Assembly (NCBI GenBank): GCA_034509425.1
Contig: JAVTVJ010000458.1
Span: 2,032,794 to 2,096,793 of the forward strand
Reading direction: 5' to 3'
Length of the DNA stretch: 64,000 nt
Source of the DNA: Eopsaltria australis
Taxonomy: Eukaryota; Chordata; Aves; Passeriformes; Petroicidae
Shown: one piece after another, positions 46,501-58,575 of the stretch
How positions within the stretch are numbered: the stretch's first letter is position 1
Layout: each line of letters starts with the position of its first letter
Position numbers and translations under genes: made by a program
Notes under the pieces: generated by a model
The model's database searches: none
The model's input: only the letters and a program-made list of their open reading frames with translations
What the model was told of the DNA's origin: nothing

Positions 46501-47115
46501 CTTGTCACACAAGAAGTGCTTTATGACCAGACAGAAAATCATCTATCCAAATTGTTTGGTAGTGAGGACTTGCTGTGCGATGAAAAAGGAGCATTGACTG
46601 AATGGGTACTTTTTCCTTGAAAAATTCTGTATCAGTGTAAGAAGGGCCTACCAAAAGATGCTGGGTTTTGTATTACCACTGTTAGACCATGGTTCTTTAA
46701 TTAATAACCCTGGCTGCTGAAGTGTTGGAAAAAGGCTGCTATTACAGTAAAGAGCATAATTAAAAGGTTGTTTTGGAAAAACAGGAACATCTACTTCTCC
46801 ATGCTGCCTTCCTGGGCAGCACAGGCTCCTGTTGAGAATGAGCTGGCATTGTTTGAACCTTAGCATCAGGAAAACTGAGAATGATGGGTCAGCCCAGCGC
46901 TGTGCTTGGAGCTCTGGCCAGCACTGGCTGTAGCACAGCTTAATGTAGTTCTCATAAATCGTTCAAGAAATTTGCTGGAATGCCGCTTGCAGACGATGGA
47001 AATGCCTTTTTTTGTTTTTTTTTTTTCTTTTTCCCTACAGAAGTGCTATAGGCACTTAGGCAGGGAGGAAATCCAGCTGCAGGGTGATTTGCTGGGGGGC
47101 ACTGGGTATAGTGGT
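43511..47115. other. Intergenic region between ATP11C and MCF2
   Basis: No gene recognised on either strand. A short imperfect TG repeat lies at about 44818-44855, and a repeat-free block at 44290-44560 with several CpGs looks evolutionarily constrained. A long T-run with CTACAG at 47009-47040 mimics a splice acceptor, but no convincing exon follows. Confidence 0.65.
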
Positions 47116-47560
47116 AAATAAAATAAAAGGAATAAAAGGGGAGGGAAATGAAAGAAAGGGATAAAGGGGGAGGGAGGAAAAGGGGGAGAACAGAGGGAAA
47201 AAGAAAAAGAGGGAATAGAAAGAAATAATGGAAAAAAGACTAAAAGAGGGGGGGAAATAGGGGAAAGGAAAAAAGAGGGAAAGGGGGGAAAGAAAAAAGG
47301 GAATAGGGAGGGGAAAAGGGGGAAGGGAACAAACTAAAAAAATAGGAAAAAAGGGCAAAAAGAAAAAAAAAGGGGGAAGGGAAAAATGAATAAAGAGGGA
47401 AAAAAGGGGGGAGGGAAGAGGAGAAGGGGGGGAAAGAATCGGGGGGGGGGAAGAATCACGTGGGAGGGAGGGAAAAAAAAAAGGTGCAGGAAAGGAAACA
47501 AGCAAACACACCAGGAAGGAAAAAGCGGGGGAAGGGGCTAAGAAAAAAGGAAAGGAAAGA
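47116..47560 (+). repeat. Purine-only-like tract (G/A runs)
   Basis: About 440 bases made almost entirely of G and A on the + strand, as runs such as GGGGGAAAGAAAAAAGGGAA. Pyrimidines are rare. The opposite strand reads as an artificial F/S/P-rich frame. Such mirror-like purine tracts can form triplex DNA. Confidence 0.93.
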
Positions 47561-47569
47561 ACTGCTCGA

Positions 47570-48205
47570 GGCCGGGGCCGGTGGAGCCGGTGCCGGGGCG
47601 GTGCCGGGGCGGTGCCGGGGCTGTGCCGAGGCTGTGCCGGGGCTGTGCCGGGGCGGTGCCGAGGCTGTGCCGGGGCTGTGCCGGGGCGGTGCCGGGGCGG
47701 TGCCGGGGCTGTGCCGGGCTGTGCCGGGGCGGTGCCGGGGCGGTGCCGGGCGGCGGTGCCGGCGGAAGCCGGGGCGGTGCGGGCTGTGCCGGCGGTGGGC
47801 TGTGCCGGGGCTGTGCCGGGCTCTGGGGCTGTGCCGGCTGTGCCGGGCTGTGCCGGGGCTGTGCCCTGGGCGGTGTGGCTGTGCCTGGGCGGTGCGGGGC
47901 TGTGCTGGGCGGTGCGGGCTGTGCTGGGGCGGTGCGGGCTGTGCCGGGCTGTGCCTGGGCGGTGTGGGCTGTGCTGGGGCTGTACTGGGGCGGTGTGGGC
48001 TGTGCTGGCTGTGCCGGCTGTGCCGGGGCTGTGCTGGGGCTGTGCCGGGGCTGTGCCGGGGCGGTGCGGGGCTGTGCCGGGGCTGTGCCGGGGCGGTGCG
48101 GGGCTGTGCCGGGGCTGTGCCGGGGCGGTGCGGGGCTGTGCCGGGGCTGTGCCGGGGCGGTGCGGGGCGGTGCGGAGCCGTGCCGGGGCTGTACCGGGCT
48201 GTGCG
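47570..48205 (+). repeat. GC-rich 10-11-bp minisatellite with a 32-bp higher-order unit
   Basis: Some 55-60 copies of GGGGCTGTGCC or GGGGCGGTGCC and shorter variants in tandem. Between 48061 and 48180 they form a 32-bp higher-order repeat, with GCGGTGCG starting at 48061, 48093, 48125 and 48157. The array has almost no A. Open frames of 270-512 codons on both strands are products of the stop-free repeat, not genes. Four-G runs about every 11 bases make it prone to G-quadruplexes. Confidence 0.95.
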
Positions 48206-48285
48206 GGGCGGGCGGAGGCTGTGGCCCCGCCCGGCGGGCCCGGGGCGCGGAGCGGGCGCTGCCGGCGGGGAGCGCTGCCCGCGGC
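48200..48285 (+). promoter_or_regulatory. MCF2: GC-box promoter / 5' UTR of MCF2
   Basis: Two Sp1-type boxes, GGGGCGGG (48205-48212) and CCCCGCCC (48225-48232), lie 54-81 bases before the first ATG in a CpG-dense segment with no TATA box. The CpG density extends to about 48800. The transcription start cannot be placed exactly. Confidence 0.6.
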
Positions 48286-48409
48286 ATGGCCCTGGCTCCG
48301 GCCCCGGCCCCGGTGCCGGCCGGGCCCCCGCCGGGGGGCACCTCGGCGGGGGACATGGAGCGCTACTACCGCCTGCTCCGCGCCGCCGCGCTGCTGGAGG
48401 CCGCCGCCG
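48286..48409 (+). CDS. MCF2: MCF2 coding exon 1
   Basis: Forty-one codons plus one base: MALAPAPAPVPAGPPP, then DMERYYRLLRAAALLEAAA, before a GTGAGT donor. A second in-frame ATG at 48355 has an equally good context (G at -3, G at +4). The frame stays open upstream into the repeat array back to at least 47581, so the sequence does not fix the start. 48286 is preferred as the first ATG outside the array. Confidence 0.75.
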
Positions 48410-51400
48410 GTGAGTGCGGGCGGCCGGGCCGGCGGGGTCGCGGCTGGCCGGGAGGCGGGCGGGGGGACGGCGGCTTTCCCCGGCCACCCGTGGGGGCAGC
48501 GGCACAGGTGTCCCCACAGGTTCCCCATCCCTCCCCGCTGCGTTATGTGCACTGGGGTCCCGCTGCCCGGGGAAGCCTCCGGAGGGTTCGTCACCTGGTG
48601 TGGCTGAGGAGTCGAGGTGCTGTTTGTTATTTATTCAGTGGCACGATGGGTGCGGAACGGACCCGGGATTTCAGGAGAAGGCACGTCCCCCGCGCTGCCG
48701 GCGAGCCCCGACATGTCACCGGAGCGGGGGGTGAGGACAGGCGGTGCTGCCGGGGACAGGAGGATGCTCGCCAGGGCGAGCCCCCTGCGCGGCTCCCCGT
48801 GGCCACGACTAAAGAACTCTTCCCTGGGAAGTTGTGTCTCAGCGGGCTGGCCGTGCCTGCCCGTGCCCAGGGTCGGGAATAGGGAAGCAGGAGATGCGTG
48901 TGAGGTGTGTGTCTCTGTTAGACACCTCATCATCGCTCCCGTGTCCCTTGGTCCTCCAACACCTCTGAATGCCGGGTTGTGCCGGGAATGAAGCGTTGTA
49001 CTGGTGTGGCTGTGGTTCTGTGGCTGCACACCCCGAATGTGAGAAGCAAATGCAATCTGATATCATATCTCAGGCCATAGCTGCCTCAGCGATGTTTCCT
49101 TTGATGGACAGTGATCTGCTCAGAAGTTGTGTGGAGCCCTCACTTTTTCATTATTTTCCTGTTTTCCTGGGGGGAGTTAGAGGTATCTTCCTCTGCCAGG
49201 AAGGGTAGTCACCCCTTGAGTGACTCCAGCCTCACTGGAGGATGCACACCTTGTCAGGAGTCAAAAGCAGGCACAGACATCACTCCTTGTCTGTTTGCAG
49301 CTGGCAGAGTGCTTGCAGCTGTGCCGGCCACAAAAAAAGACACACTGACCCCAAAAAAAGCTTCCTGTCTAATTCCAGGTGTCTTGACCTCTTTGTAAAG
49401 CACAATTGGGGGTGCAGGAAGAATTTGTCAGGGGGTAGGTCACAGGTGAGGACTCTACCAATGTGTCACCTGCTTCCCAGGAGCTGTGTGTGTCCATGCC
49501 CTTCTGGGGTGGTGCCCACAGCACCTCCTGCTCTGGCTGTCCTGCCTGCCTGACCCTGTTCGTGTCCCTGCCCCCTGAAAATGGAGTAGATAAATGTAGG
49601 CAGGGGTGGTCATGGTCAATTAGCAAAGGATGCTGCTTGAATGGGTGTGATTAAATGCTCCTTGTGCTGCTGTTGGCATTGAACACCCGCGGTGCTGGAG
49701 CAGGAGCTGGTGACACAGGGATGGGGACACAGATGGGGCACGTTTGCTCTGAGCCATGTAATGGGAGCCGAGTGAAAGCAGGTAGTGGCTTTCTTCTGAG
49801 CTTGAGCCCTCTCTCCTGGCCAGCTTTTGGCACATGACCTTTGTGTAATGGTCATATGGAGCCAAAATATCCCTACAAAAGCATGCTTGTTATCCCGACC
49901 CATGATTTGGCATCTACACAGGTTCTTAAAATAAAATATTGAAAAAGAGACAAAGTTGAGTAAAGTTCTCCAAATCATGAGATTAAAAATAAATCAGAAG
50001 TTTTTTTCCCTTATTGCTGATTTCTGAGCATTCAGCCTGACCTGGAACCATATTTTAACCATTCCTCTGCATGCAGCAGTACTGGAAACTTGTTGGTTGT
50101 TTCTAGTAGAAGGTGGTCTACCCGTATCTGCCTTAGAGTGAGATAAAAGCTTGTAAAAATCCCAAGCCTTTATGGCCATTCTCATCTCTAGACTGGCTTG
50201 GGCTCCCTCAGAGCGTGGCAGAACCACAGCAGCTCCAAGAGCTCTTTGCCTCCATCAGCCCAGACCTCTGGGTGGGCCACAGAGCAGTAGTAGTCTGGGA
50301 GCAGTCAGTAGTATGTGGGATGTGCTTCCTCTCCCTGCATCACATTTGCTACAACCACAGTTTAATGGCTTATCATTCATGTACCAGGACAAAAGTGAAG
50401 TGACAGCAGGGCTGTGTAGGAGGGACCAACCAAAGTGTAAAGCATGGTAAGGGAAAGAAAGAGTTCCCTAAAGCGCTCTCTTCGCCACTGAACTGGAGGG
50501 TGCTTGGAGACACAGAGCTTCCCCTGTGCCTGGAGATGGGGAGTTCAGAGCTCGGGCATTGCCCCTGGCTGTGCTGTCATGGGATCCTTTTGTTAGTGTT
50601 GGCTTTGGCAGATAGGACTTGCAGGGAAGTCCTGGAGCCACAGCCCAGGTGGGTGTCCTCAGCCTTGTCCACATGTCGCTGTGACAGTGGTTGTTTGGGA
50701 ACATGTGCTGAGCACAGGGCGGGTCCCTCCTCAGCCTTCTCTGCTGCCACAGCCTCGCCCATCTCATCTGCCAGCTTCCCTTACCCAGGGAGATTTGAGG
50801 CCATTGGAAAATCGATGGGCAGAGGAGCTGGAGTGTGAGGAGTGGCGGTGGAAGCGACTGGGTGGGGATGCCTTGTTTTCTGAATCCCTTTTTCCTCCCA
50901 GTCGATGCTGGACTTGGTTTTAGAGCAGAGATGAGTCAGGATCTCCTGGGGCAGAGCTGTTCCCTGGGACCCAGCACACAGCACAGTTATCCTGCTGCTC
51001 GGGGATGTTTGTGCAGGGGCTGGGCGGTGACACAGCCAGCAAGCACCAGCAGCATCCTCTCCATCTCACTCTCTGTTCCACAGGCCTGCTCCTGCTGCAG
51101 GAACACGGTTAGCTGGGTCTGGAGATGTGCTTTTGCTCAATGGGGTGGAGCCAGAATTGGGCATTTCCACTTGCAGCTCGGGAAAAATTGTGTTTATTTT
51201 CCCTTGCTTTGTAGTGGTTTCCAGGTGATGCCATTGGGGGAACCTGGCTGCATAGTTCAATTTCGTGACTGTATCAGCTGTGAAAGAAATTGTTCCAGTG
51301 ACCTCAGTGAGCTTCATTCCAGGTTCCCCAGGCAGGTAGTGGGGCCCCAGGATTTACTGCTGAAATATCTCCCAAGAGTTACTTTGTGCATAAAACTAGA

Positions 51401-54400
51401 ATTCCTCTTTGAAAAATCAGTGTTTGCATGGTGTTGAATGATGACGGGAAAGTAACTGATGTCTGCATATTTTTACTGGGTTTTGGAAGTCTTTTGTGCT
51501 GAATGGGCTCTGCTTAGGGGCTGATGGTTTGGGCTAGGAAGATGTGTAGGGGTGGCAGATGCTAATGTGCCTTTTCCTGCACAGCTGGCAAATGGGCCCT
51601 GGTGCTGATATGCAAACACCTGTTCTGCTCTCTTTGGTAAGGGAAGAGTGGCTGAAACTGGAAAAAGAAGAAAACTAAAAGTATATTGAAGCTCCTATAT
51701 GCTAGAAATGCAAGAAACTCAATTTTCTCAGCTCCCACACCCTGGTTGAATCCAAAAGAGTGGGTGTAGAGAATCTTTTATTACTTTTCTTGCAATAGAC
51801 ATGAATTCATGGATGGTGGAGCTGTCTTTTATCTCTCCCAATTTTTGCTTCTTTTGGTGTGATATGAGAATAGTTTTCCTGAATGGAAATGGAAACGTCA
51901 GAGCGTAACAGGAAGTAACAAGTAAGCCTTCTGCTGCTTAATTTGCTTTTGCTTCATAAAGCTTCCACAGTTCCTCAGCTGCTAAATATAAATTGGAAGA
52001 GATTTCCCCCCTCCCCCGGCCCCAAAACTCCATGGTCTCCAGCACACTGGGACACCCTGGATATTTTAACCTTTCCTGAGCATCCTCGTCCTCCTCCTCC
52101 TCGCTGGCAGCGTGGCTCAGCCATGGCCCCTGCAGACCCTCCTGCTCACTCCAGCTCCCAGAACTGTGTTGGAGGATGACATTTCCATGTGCGTGGGATC
52201 CTTATCTGGTTGCAGCTTGTCTGGGATCCTCGGCTGGCTGCACCTTGTCCTGCTGGCAGCCATGGCCCATGGTCAGCAGGAATGAGGCTGTGCTGGTTCT
52301 GTGGCACTCCGGTGCCCTGGGTGCTCCTGCTCAGGCACAGCCCGTGTTCCCTCAGTGCTGCAGGGATGCCTGGCAGGGGGATGCTCCTGCCCCGGGGCTG
52401 GCAGCGTGGCTGTGGAGCCACACCCAGGTGGATCTGTGTCCCACCCCTCTGACCACAGGGATTGCCTCCTGCTGGAAGGTGACAATTCTGATTTTTCTGG
52501 TCCTGTGAGGACATTCCTCCATGGGTCAGTCATGCTGCCTGGCTGATGATCCTCAAACCTGAATTGCACCGAGTTAACATTTTCTATTTCTTATCTTCTT
52601 TTCATTTCACAGCACTTGTTTTGGTCTTTTTCCTCTTATCCTCAGTGTATCTAAATCTAAGCCTTTTGAAAAGGTCATTCTGGTTTTTCAGAAGCTTTCC
52701 CTTTTTTGCTGTACGGTTTCTTGGCTGAGCACACTCCCAGATTTGGGTGATGGGGATGTGTCTGCACTGAAGCATTGGCTGCAATAAGCCCTGGAATGCC
52801 TTGCAGGAGAAGCACATCCCTGGGTCAGGAGAGAGGACCATCTGCTGCTGCTTCCTACGCCGTGCTGGAGCAGGTGCTTGGGGAGAAGTAAAAGAAGGAG
52901 CTTGAAAACAGAGTGAGCCTTTCCTTAAAAATCTTCTCCAGTCTGAGAAAAGATCATTTAAGGAGGCCTTGAACGTGGTGAGGTGACCAAGCCATCACTC
53001 CTAGTGATGGACTAATCCTGGTGGGACTTCCATGCCATGTGCAGACCTTGCAGGGGCCGGATCCCTTTGAAACACTGGTGTGCTGGGTGCTGCTGGCATC
53101 TGTCCTGCCTGGCTCCAGGGGAGCTGTTTGTGTTGGCCTGCCTCCATGTGAGAGCCACCCAGGCCTGGCTGCTTCTGGGATGTCCCCAGTGCCACCTGTG
53201 GGGATCAGGGTGTGCTGCCAGCCCTGCACCACCCTGTCCATCCATGGCTCACACCATGACTCAAGGATGCACCTCTGCCATCCCTGATTCCCTGTACTGT
53301 GCTGATGCTCTTCCAAGGAAACATTAGAGGTGGCAGTTCAGCCACCTAGCAGTGGGTTTTGCAAGCCTCTGCCAGGTCAAGAATTTACCAGATTTGTGAG
53401 ATTTCTGTGCAGGTGGAGGTTTGCCACTGACAGCTCTGGCCCAGGAGCCCCATCATCTTCCTCAGGATCAATACATCTTCTCTTCCAGAAAAACAGGCAT
53501 TTATAAACCTAGTGGCTAATCTGTTCCCCAAGATGAAAGCATGGCTTTGACTGGCTGTAGATAGGCAGCAGGAGCCTGCAGGCTGAGCCCAGGGCTCAGC
53601 AGATGCTCCCATGAGCCCCTGGCCAGAGAGGTGTGAGCTGTCCCCTGGGCTCTGGGGACAAAGGGACTTGCAGCAGTCACAGGTACTGAAGTTTTCTGCC
53701 ATAAATATTTTAATGTGTCTTTTGTGTCACTCCCTTGGCGTGGGAAATGGCTGCACCACCTGGAATTAGTAGGAATTCCATGGTTTCTCTGGCTGTCCAA
53801 CACCATCCAGCAGTTGGTCTGCAGGGTTTTTGGCACTCACCCTTTGGTGCCAGCTCTCACAGAGCTGTGCACACAATGACATCTGCACCAGCCTGCTGGC
53901 TGGGGGCTACAGGATCACTGCTTTGGGGTGTGTGGAGTGGGCGTGGCAGTCCAGGCTGTGCTGGGGACACACTGCAGGTGCTGCATTGGTCTTTCTCCTC
54001 AGATCCAGGGCTGTATTCCTGTTCTTTGCCCCAATGAATATTTGATTTTGCAGAGTGGAGCAGCTTCAGCAGGAGAAGCTGGAAGAGCCACTAGCCACAC
54101 TGTGCTGGGTTCATGGTTGGGCCACTCTCCTCCAAGGGAGTTCAGTTCCCATTCCTGTGCAAAGCAAAGTTGGGAATGATTTAATCATTCCACCCCCAGT
54201 TTGTGCTCCATGGGCTGGGGAGGCTTGCACTGACACTGGCCTCAGATAGGGGTGCCTGTGGCAGCTGGAGAAGCACCAGAGCTTCCTGCAGACGCTGCTG
54301 GTGTGTGTAGGGGTGTGCTACAGATGGTGTCAGCCTCCAAGGACCTGCTGGGGCAGGTGGGCCTTCTTGTGGTGGCACAGCCCTAGAGAGATGCTGGCTG

Positions 54401-57400
54401 GTTACCCCAGTTAGCCCAGAAAGTCACCAGGAGACGTGGAAATAGGTTACAAATGTGCTGATGTGAAGGTTCCCTCAGTACCAAATCAATGCTGCTTTGC
54501 TGGGTGTCCAAAGGGACAGGCAGCTGAGAACAGGCAGAGATCATGAAGAAGCTCAATGTGATCCTTTACACTTTTCATTTGATTTACTTCAGTTTTGTTT
54601 CCTGGACTACAGCAGCAGCCCCCCCATGGAAAGCTGCTGTTCTTCATTCACAGCAGAGCTGTCTCCAAATGGATTTCCCAGCAGCACACAGAGTTTGGTC
54701 AGCGTGCTGAGCAGGAGGCAGCTTGGCAGATATGCTGCACAGCTGCTGCCTGCACATGCTGTGGGCCTGGGGAGCTGGGAAAAGGAAACAAAACAAGAGC
54801 TGCTAAGAGCAAAGCACTTCAGAGTTTAATTGCGTGTTCCAAGAGGGGTTTGGACTGGGACAGGAGCTGTCCCCTCTCTGGGTGTCACTGCAGACCTCCA
54901 CCATGCATGGAATCCCTCCGTGCCTGTATCTCCTGGAAAGGGGCAAGCAGTGACAATGAGAATCATTCTCAGTCTGTGCAGTGGCCTTAAGGCACATCCC
55001 TGTGGAGAAGGGAGATGTGAAATGCCCTGGGCTGTGGAAACCTGGAGATGGGCACTGGGCAGATCCAGCAGGGCTCCTTGCTGAACCGCACTGGCTTTCC
55101 TCAGTGGGGTTGGAAACCTCTGAATTCTCCCTGCTTGGCTTCACGCAGCCTCCAAAACTGTGTCATGGCAGCAATCTCCCCCTTGCAGAGGATTCTCTGA
55201 GTGTAATAACTGCAGCAGCATTTTATGAATACCCTTTCAGAACCTATATAAAAATGACACTACGCTGTTATGACAATTTACCATCCAGATGCTGCTGGTT
55301 TTTAGTAAGACCCTAAACCCTGAGGGATAGCAGTTTTTTAAAGTGTTCTGAGATGCTGTAGCATGGGGAGTTCAGGCTTGATTTTGTAACACCTGATGAT
55401 AACAAACCTCTTTTTGGCTTTTTAAAGAAATGAGTGGACTTCCTTGAAACCTTGGCTTCCTGCAGCCTGTGCCAAGTGAGAGGCGGGCTTGGCTGTGCTG
55501 TTCAGAGCCAGCACTGGGCACTACCCTGGGGTCTTTCCTGTACTGTCCCAGGAGTGTCCTTTACATAAAAAATCCCCAGTTTGCTACAGAACCTCAGCTG
55601 ATGCCTTGTTTGAGAGGCTGATGTTTCTGGTGCCTCACTGCCTTTCACTGCTCTTTCTCCAGAGGTGAGTGAGTGTTTGAGGACAAAGGTCGTGCTTCTG
55701 TACAGGATTCATTGCAGATCCAACTGATGTGCCTCAGGCACAGCCACATGCTTGTGGAATTGATGCCAGCACTTGATTTTCCCTAATATTTGCCCAGGAG
55801 GTTGAATGGAGTGGTCAGCACAGAGTGAGTGCCAGGGATGGGCTCGCCAAGGAGCAGCTCTGATCACACCACAATCAGGCTGTTGTGCCCTGACCTTGCC
55901 AAGGGCAGCCTCCTGCTCCTCTGTCACTGTGGGATTATCCTGCTCCCCAGAGGATGGGTACAAACTCCCCCTCCCTCCCTGCACATTGTTAGGTGCTTCT
56001 CAGTGACAAAACGTCTTGTGAAACTTCTAAATTAAGTGATTTTTTTTGACCATGCAAAGGTTAACCTCCTTTCTCCAGCCTGCTTCCTGATTAGCCTCAA
56101 TTAACTGGCACATCCCTATCATATCAGGGCAGAACCCACACAAAAACCACATTTACTGTAACCTGGAGCTGTGTTTGCTGTTTCTGTGAGCCCTTGAGTC
56201 ACTGGGGGTGGAACAGCATGGGGTGAGACTGTGCCTGGCTTGGCTGGTGCTGCATTTGGGGAAAGCCAGGGCTGGGCAGGTGGGGCTTTGGGGACAGGCT
56301 GCACCCTCCCTGTGGACACAGAGCAGCCCCCCACTGATTTGTCACAAAATGTGTGCACAGCTTTTGTCTTGCATTTCCAATGACACACGTTTGATACCAT
56401 CTACTTCATGTGTTGGAGCTCATTAAGTTATTAAATGTGAGTTTCATCAATATGAAACCATTGACCTGGTTAAAAAAAATCAACAAATAGGGAAGAAATC
56501 TCTTGCTGCTGCTTATCCTCGAGTTGGGTGAAGGAATTGAATGAGAGACAAATATTTGAAATATCTTAGCAAGAAAAACTTCTTTCTCACCAAGTCCAGT
56601 TCTAGGGCCTGTTAAAATCAAGAATGTTTCTGTGGATGCCAGTGGGACTGAGGCTCAATCCTCAGCAGACAGAAATCACATGTTTATCTACAAGAGGGAA
56701 AAGCAGCAGTGTGTGCACAGAAGGGCAGAAAGCAGCTGGTGGGGCTGTGGGAGGCAGAGTACCCCCAACTCCTGCACATCTGGGCTGCTGTGCTGCAGCA
56801 CCACAGAGCCAGCACAGGCCTGAAACATCTTCAGAGAAAGTAGAAGTGACCAGAAAGCTTTTGGAAAAAGGGAAATAGAATAAATCTTGATCATGCTGGA
56901 GTGTGCTGAAGTATGCAGCCTGTCTGACTTAAAACAGCCAGAAGATTATTCCCTAGGACCAACTCTGGGAAATAATCAGTGTTTAAAATTTGATTATCAG
57001 GAAGCCCAAGGGTTTTAATCTGTGTGGATGTGCTTCAGAACATTTATTTACAGGAACAAGGATGTTTAATTTTTAGCTGTCATTCCATTTATAGATAATC
57101 CAGAAAAATGTCTACCAGCTTTAAGCTCCTCTTGTGTTTAGTCAGTCTGGTCTTTGTTTCCTTCTCCCAGGGAAAGGTAAAGTTGTGGATGTTGTTCTGA
57201 TGCGCTTCATTGCCTCTGAAATGATCATGGTGCTAAATATGGTATTGAAACAGCCTCTCCCATTATTTAATTAAGAAGAAATCTAATAACTGAACATAGT
57301 AACAACAGCCCCTCCAATGGCTGTGGCCCCATGCCAGGTGTAAACACGATTTCAGAAGCTTATTTGTTCAAAATTAAAGACTGTAACAGTGTGAAAGCCC

Positions 57401-58575
57401 AGCCTTGTTCCCAGTGCAGCAGCCTTGGACGCTGCTGTTCCCAGCAGGAACCTCAGCCTATTGCATTGCCAAGCCTTGGGAGCGCTGGGAGACTTTGTGA
57501 AACAGGGACTGGAATTACTGACTCCGAAATATAAAAATGTACATTGGGTATGACCCATTGATGGGAGGGCACTCAAGCTAAGGGGAAGTGCTCCCTTGGT
57601 ACATTTATTGGAGTACATTTGTTGCTGACTTGTGGCTTTCACCCTGTTGGAGTCATTGGAAACATTAGAAATAACATCTCTGAGATCCATATATCCTTTG
57701 TTTCAAAATTTCACGTATAGTTTAGGGAAGCTGCTCTTGGTTCAGGTTCCACTTTTGGATTAACACATTCATAAATGTGTTTGCCTGGGATTTGTGCTTT
57801 GATTGCTGCTTTTCCCTTTCTCCAGAAACTGCAATACCCATCTGTGCAAAGGACATCAGTGAGGATCTGATGAAGGAGTTTGCTTTTCTGTCTGGTGAGT
57901 GTGAGAACATCTTCAGGGTCTCTTTCTCCCTGTGGTAATTAAATACTCCAGACAAATGTCTTTGCTGTTTGTCAGAATGATACCCCACACAGGCTGTTAC
58001 CCATGAGATAGTGTCTTGTGCCACTAGAAATGTTGTTAATAAAACATTGAGGCAGTTTGAAAGAGCAGATTTGGTTTCTGTCTCGTGCCACGCTGTAAAA
58101 TATTCTTCCCTCCTGACACTCAATGCATTAACAAGCACTTTCCTGTGAAATGTATTTCTGTAGATTCCACACCAGTGTGTTTATTTGCCCTTGGATTTCT
58201 CTTTTCTTTTGCTGTCCTGTGTAATTTGCAATCAGTAAATAAAGGAAGTATCTGGTACTTCATACATTTGTTTCTAGCACCTTCACTTGTGTGTTGTGCT
58301 TGGACTCCGGGGCAGATTTGTCTTTGTTTTGCTGTTCTGGTGAAGTGAGAATCCTCTCTGCCAATGGCAGGGTGTGTTCTGACCTGCCTGCTGCCCCTGG
58401 GCTGTGCTGCTGGCCCTCCTCAAAAGCAGGGCCAGGGAAGCATCCTTGTGTTTTTCCCAGGGGGAAGAGGAAAGGACAAGGCTTGGATCATCACCCTCCC
58501 CGACAATGCTCGCTTCAATGAGGTGCCTGAGGAGAATGTATCCAAAGTCCTGACATACCTGACATCAGTCCCAAG
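48286..58575 (+). CDS. MCF2: MCF2 (DBL-type Rho guanine nucleotide exchange factor), first three coding exons
   Basis: Three exons splice in phase into about 102 codons: a short Ala/Pro-rich N-terminus, then the beginning of a SEC14-like domain. Recognisable pieces are AIPICAKDISEDLMKEFAFL and GGRGKDKAWIITLP, then VLTYLTSVP. They correspond to the pattern PLCAADIQ, AYLSGGRGQDG, ITFP and TYLTSIP of MCF2L and long MCF2 forms. The family activates Rho GTPases through DH-PH domains, which would be encoded beyond the window; the SEC14 part binds lipids and modulates activity. Calling it MCF2 rather than MCF2L relies on its position directly after ATP11C. MCF2L sits next to ATP11A. Confidence 0.82.
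48410..57825 (+). other. MCF2: MCF2 intron 1; no gene found
   Basis: About 9.4 kb. The 5' few hundred bases are CpG-rich; the rest is ordinary intron. No exon, RNA gene or clear mobile element was recognised. Exons 1 and 2 already join in phase (G plus AA giving E), so no extra exon is required. Open frames such as 50835-51437 are not supported by similarity or splice sites. Confidence 0.7.
57826..57894 (+). CDS. MCF2: MCF2 coding exon 2: start of SEC14-like domain
   Basis: A 69-nt exon with a TTTCTCCAG acceptor and GTGAGT donor. With the preceding G it reads ETAIPICAKDISEDLM, then KEFAFLS and one base of G. This matches the IPLCAADIQ region that opens the SEC14-like domain in MCF2L. Confidence 0.88.
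58461..58575 (+). CDS. MCF2: MCF2 coding exon 3: SEC14-like domain
   Basis: A 115-nt exon after TTTTTCCCAG, ending AG then GTATGA. It reads (G)GRGKDKAWIITLPDN, RFNEVPEENVSKV and LTYLTSVP, then two bases of the next codon. GGRGKD and TYLTS are family hallmarks. The expected next exon (DAGIGF-like) is not found before 64000. Confidence 0.92.

Noticed and set aside
47009..47055. T-run with CTACAG as a splice acceptor for an upstream MCF2 exon
   Set aside because: The following sequence has no MCF2-like reading frame and soon enters the purine tract.
47056..48594. 512-codon open frame on the - strand, and similar 270-430-codon frames on both strands
   Set aside because: They read the GC minisatellite and the purine tract in several frames at once, giving only low-complexity RCAG, PGTAPAQ or F/S/P-rich peptides. 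Stop-free repeats explain them.
50835..51437. 200-codon open frame in MCF2 intron 1
   Set aside because: No similarity, no flanking splice sites in phase with MCF2, and other long chance frames overlap it.
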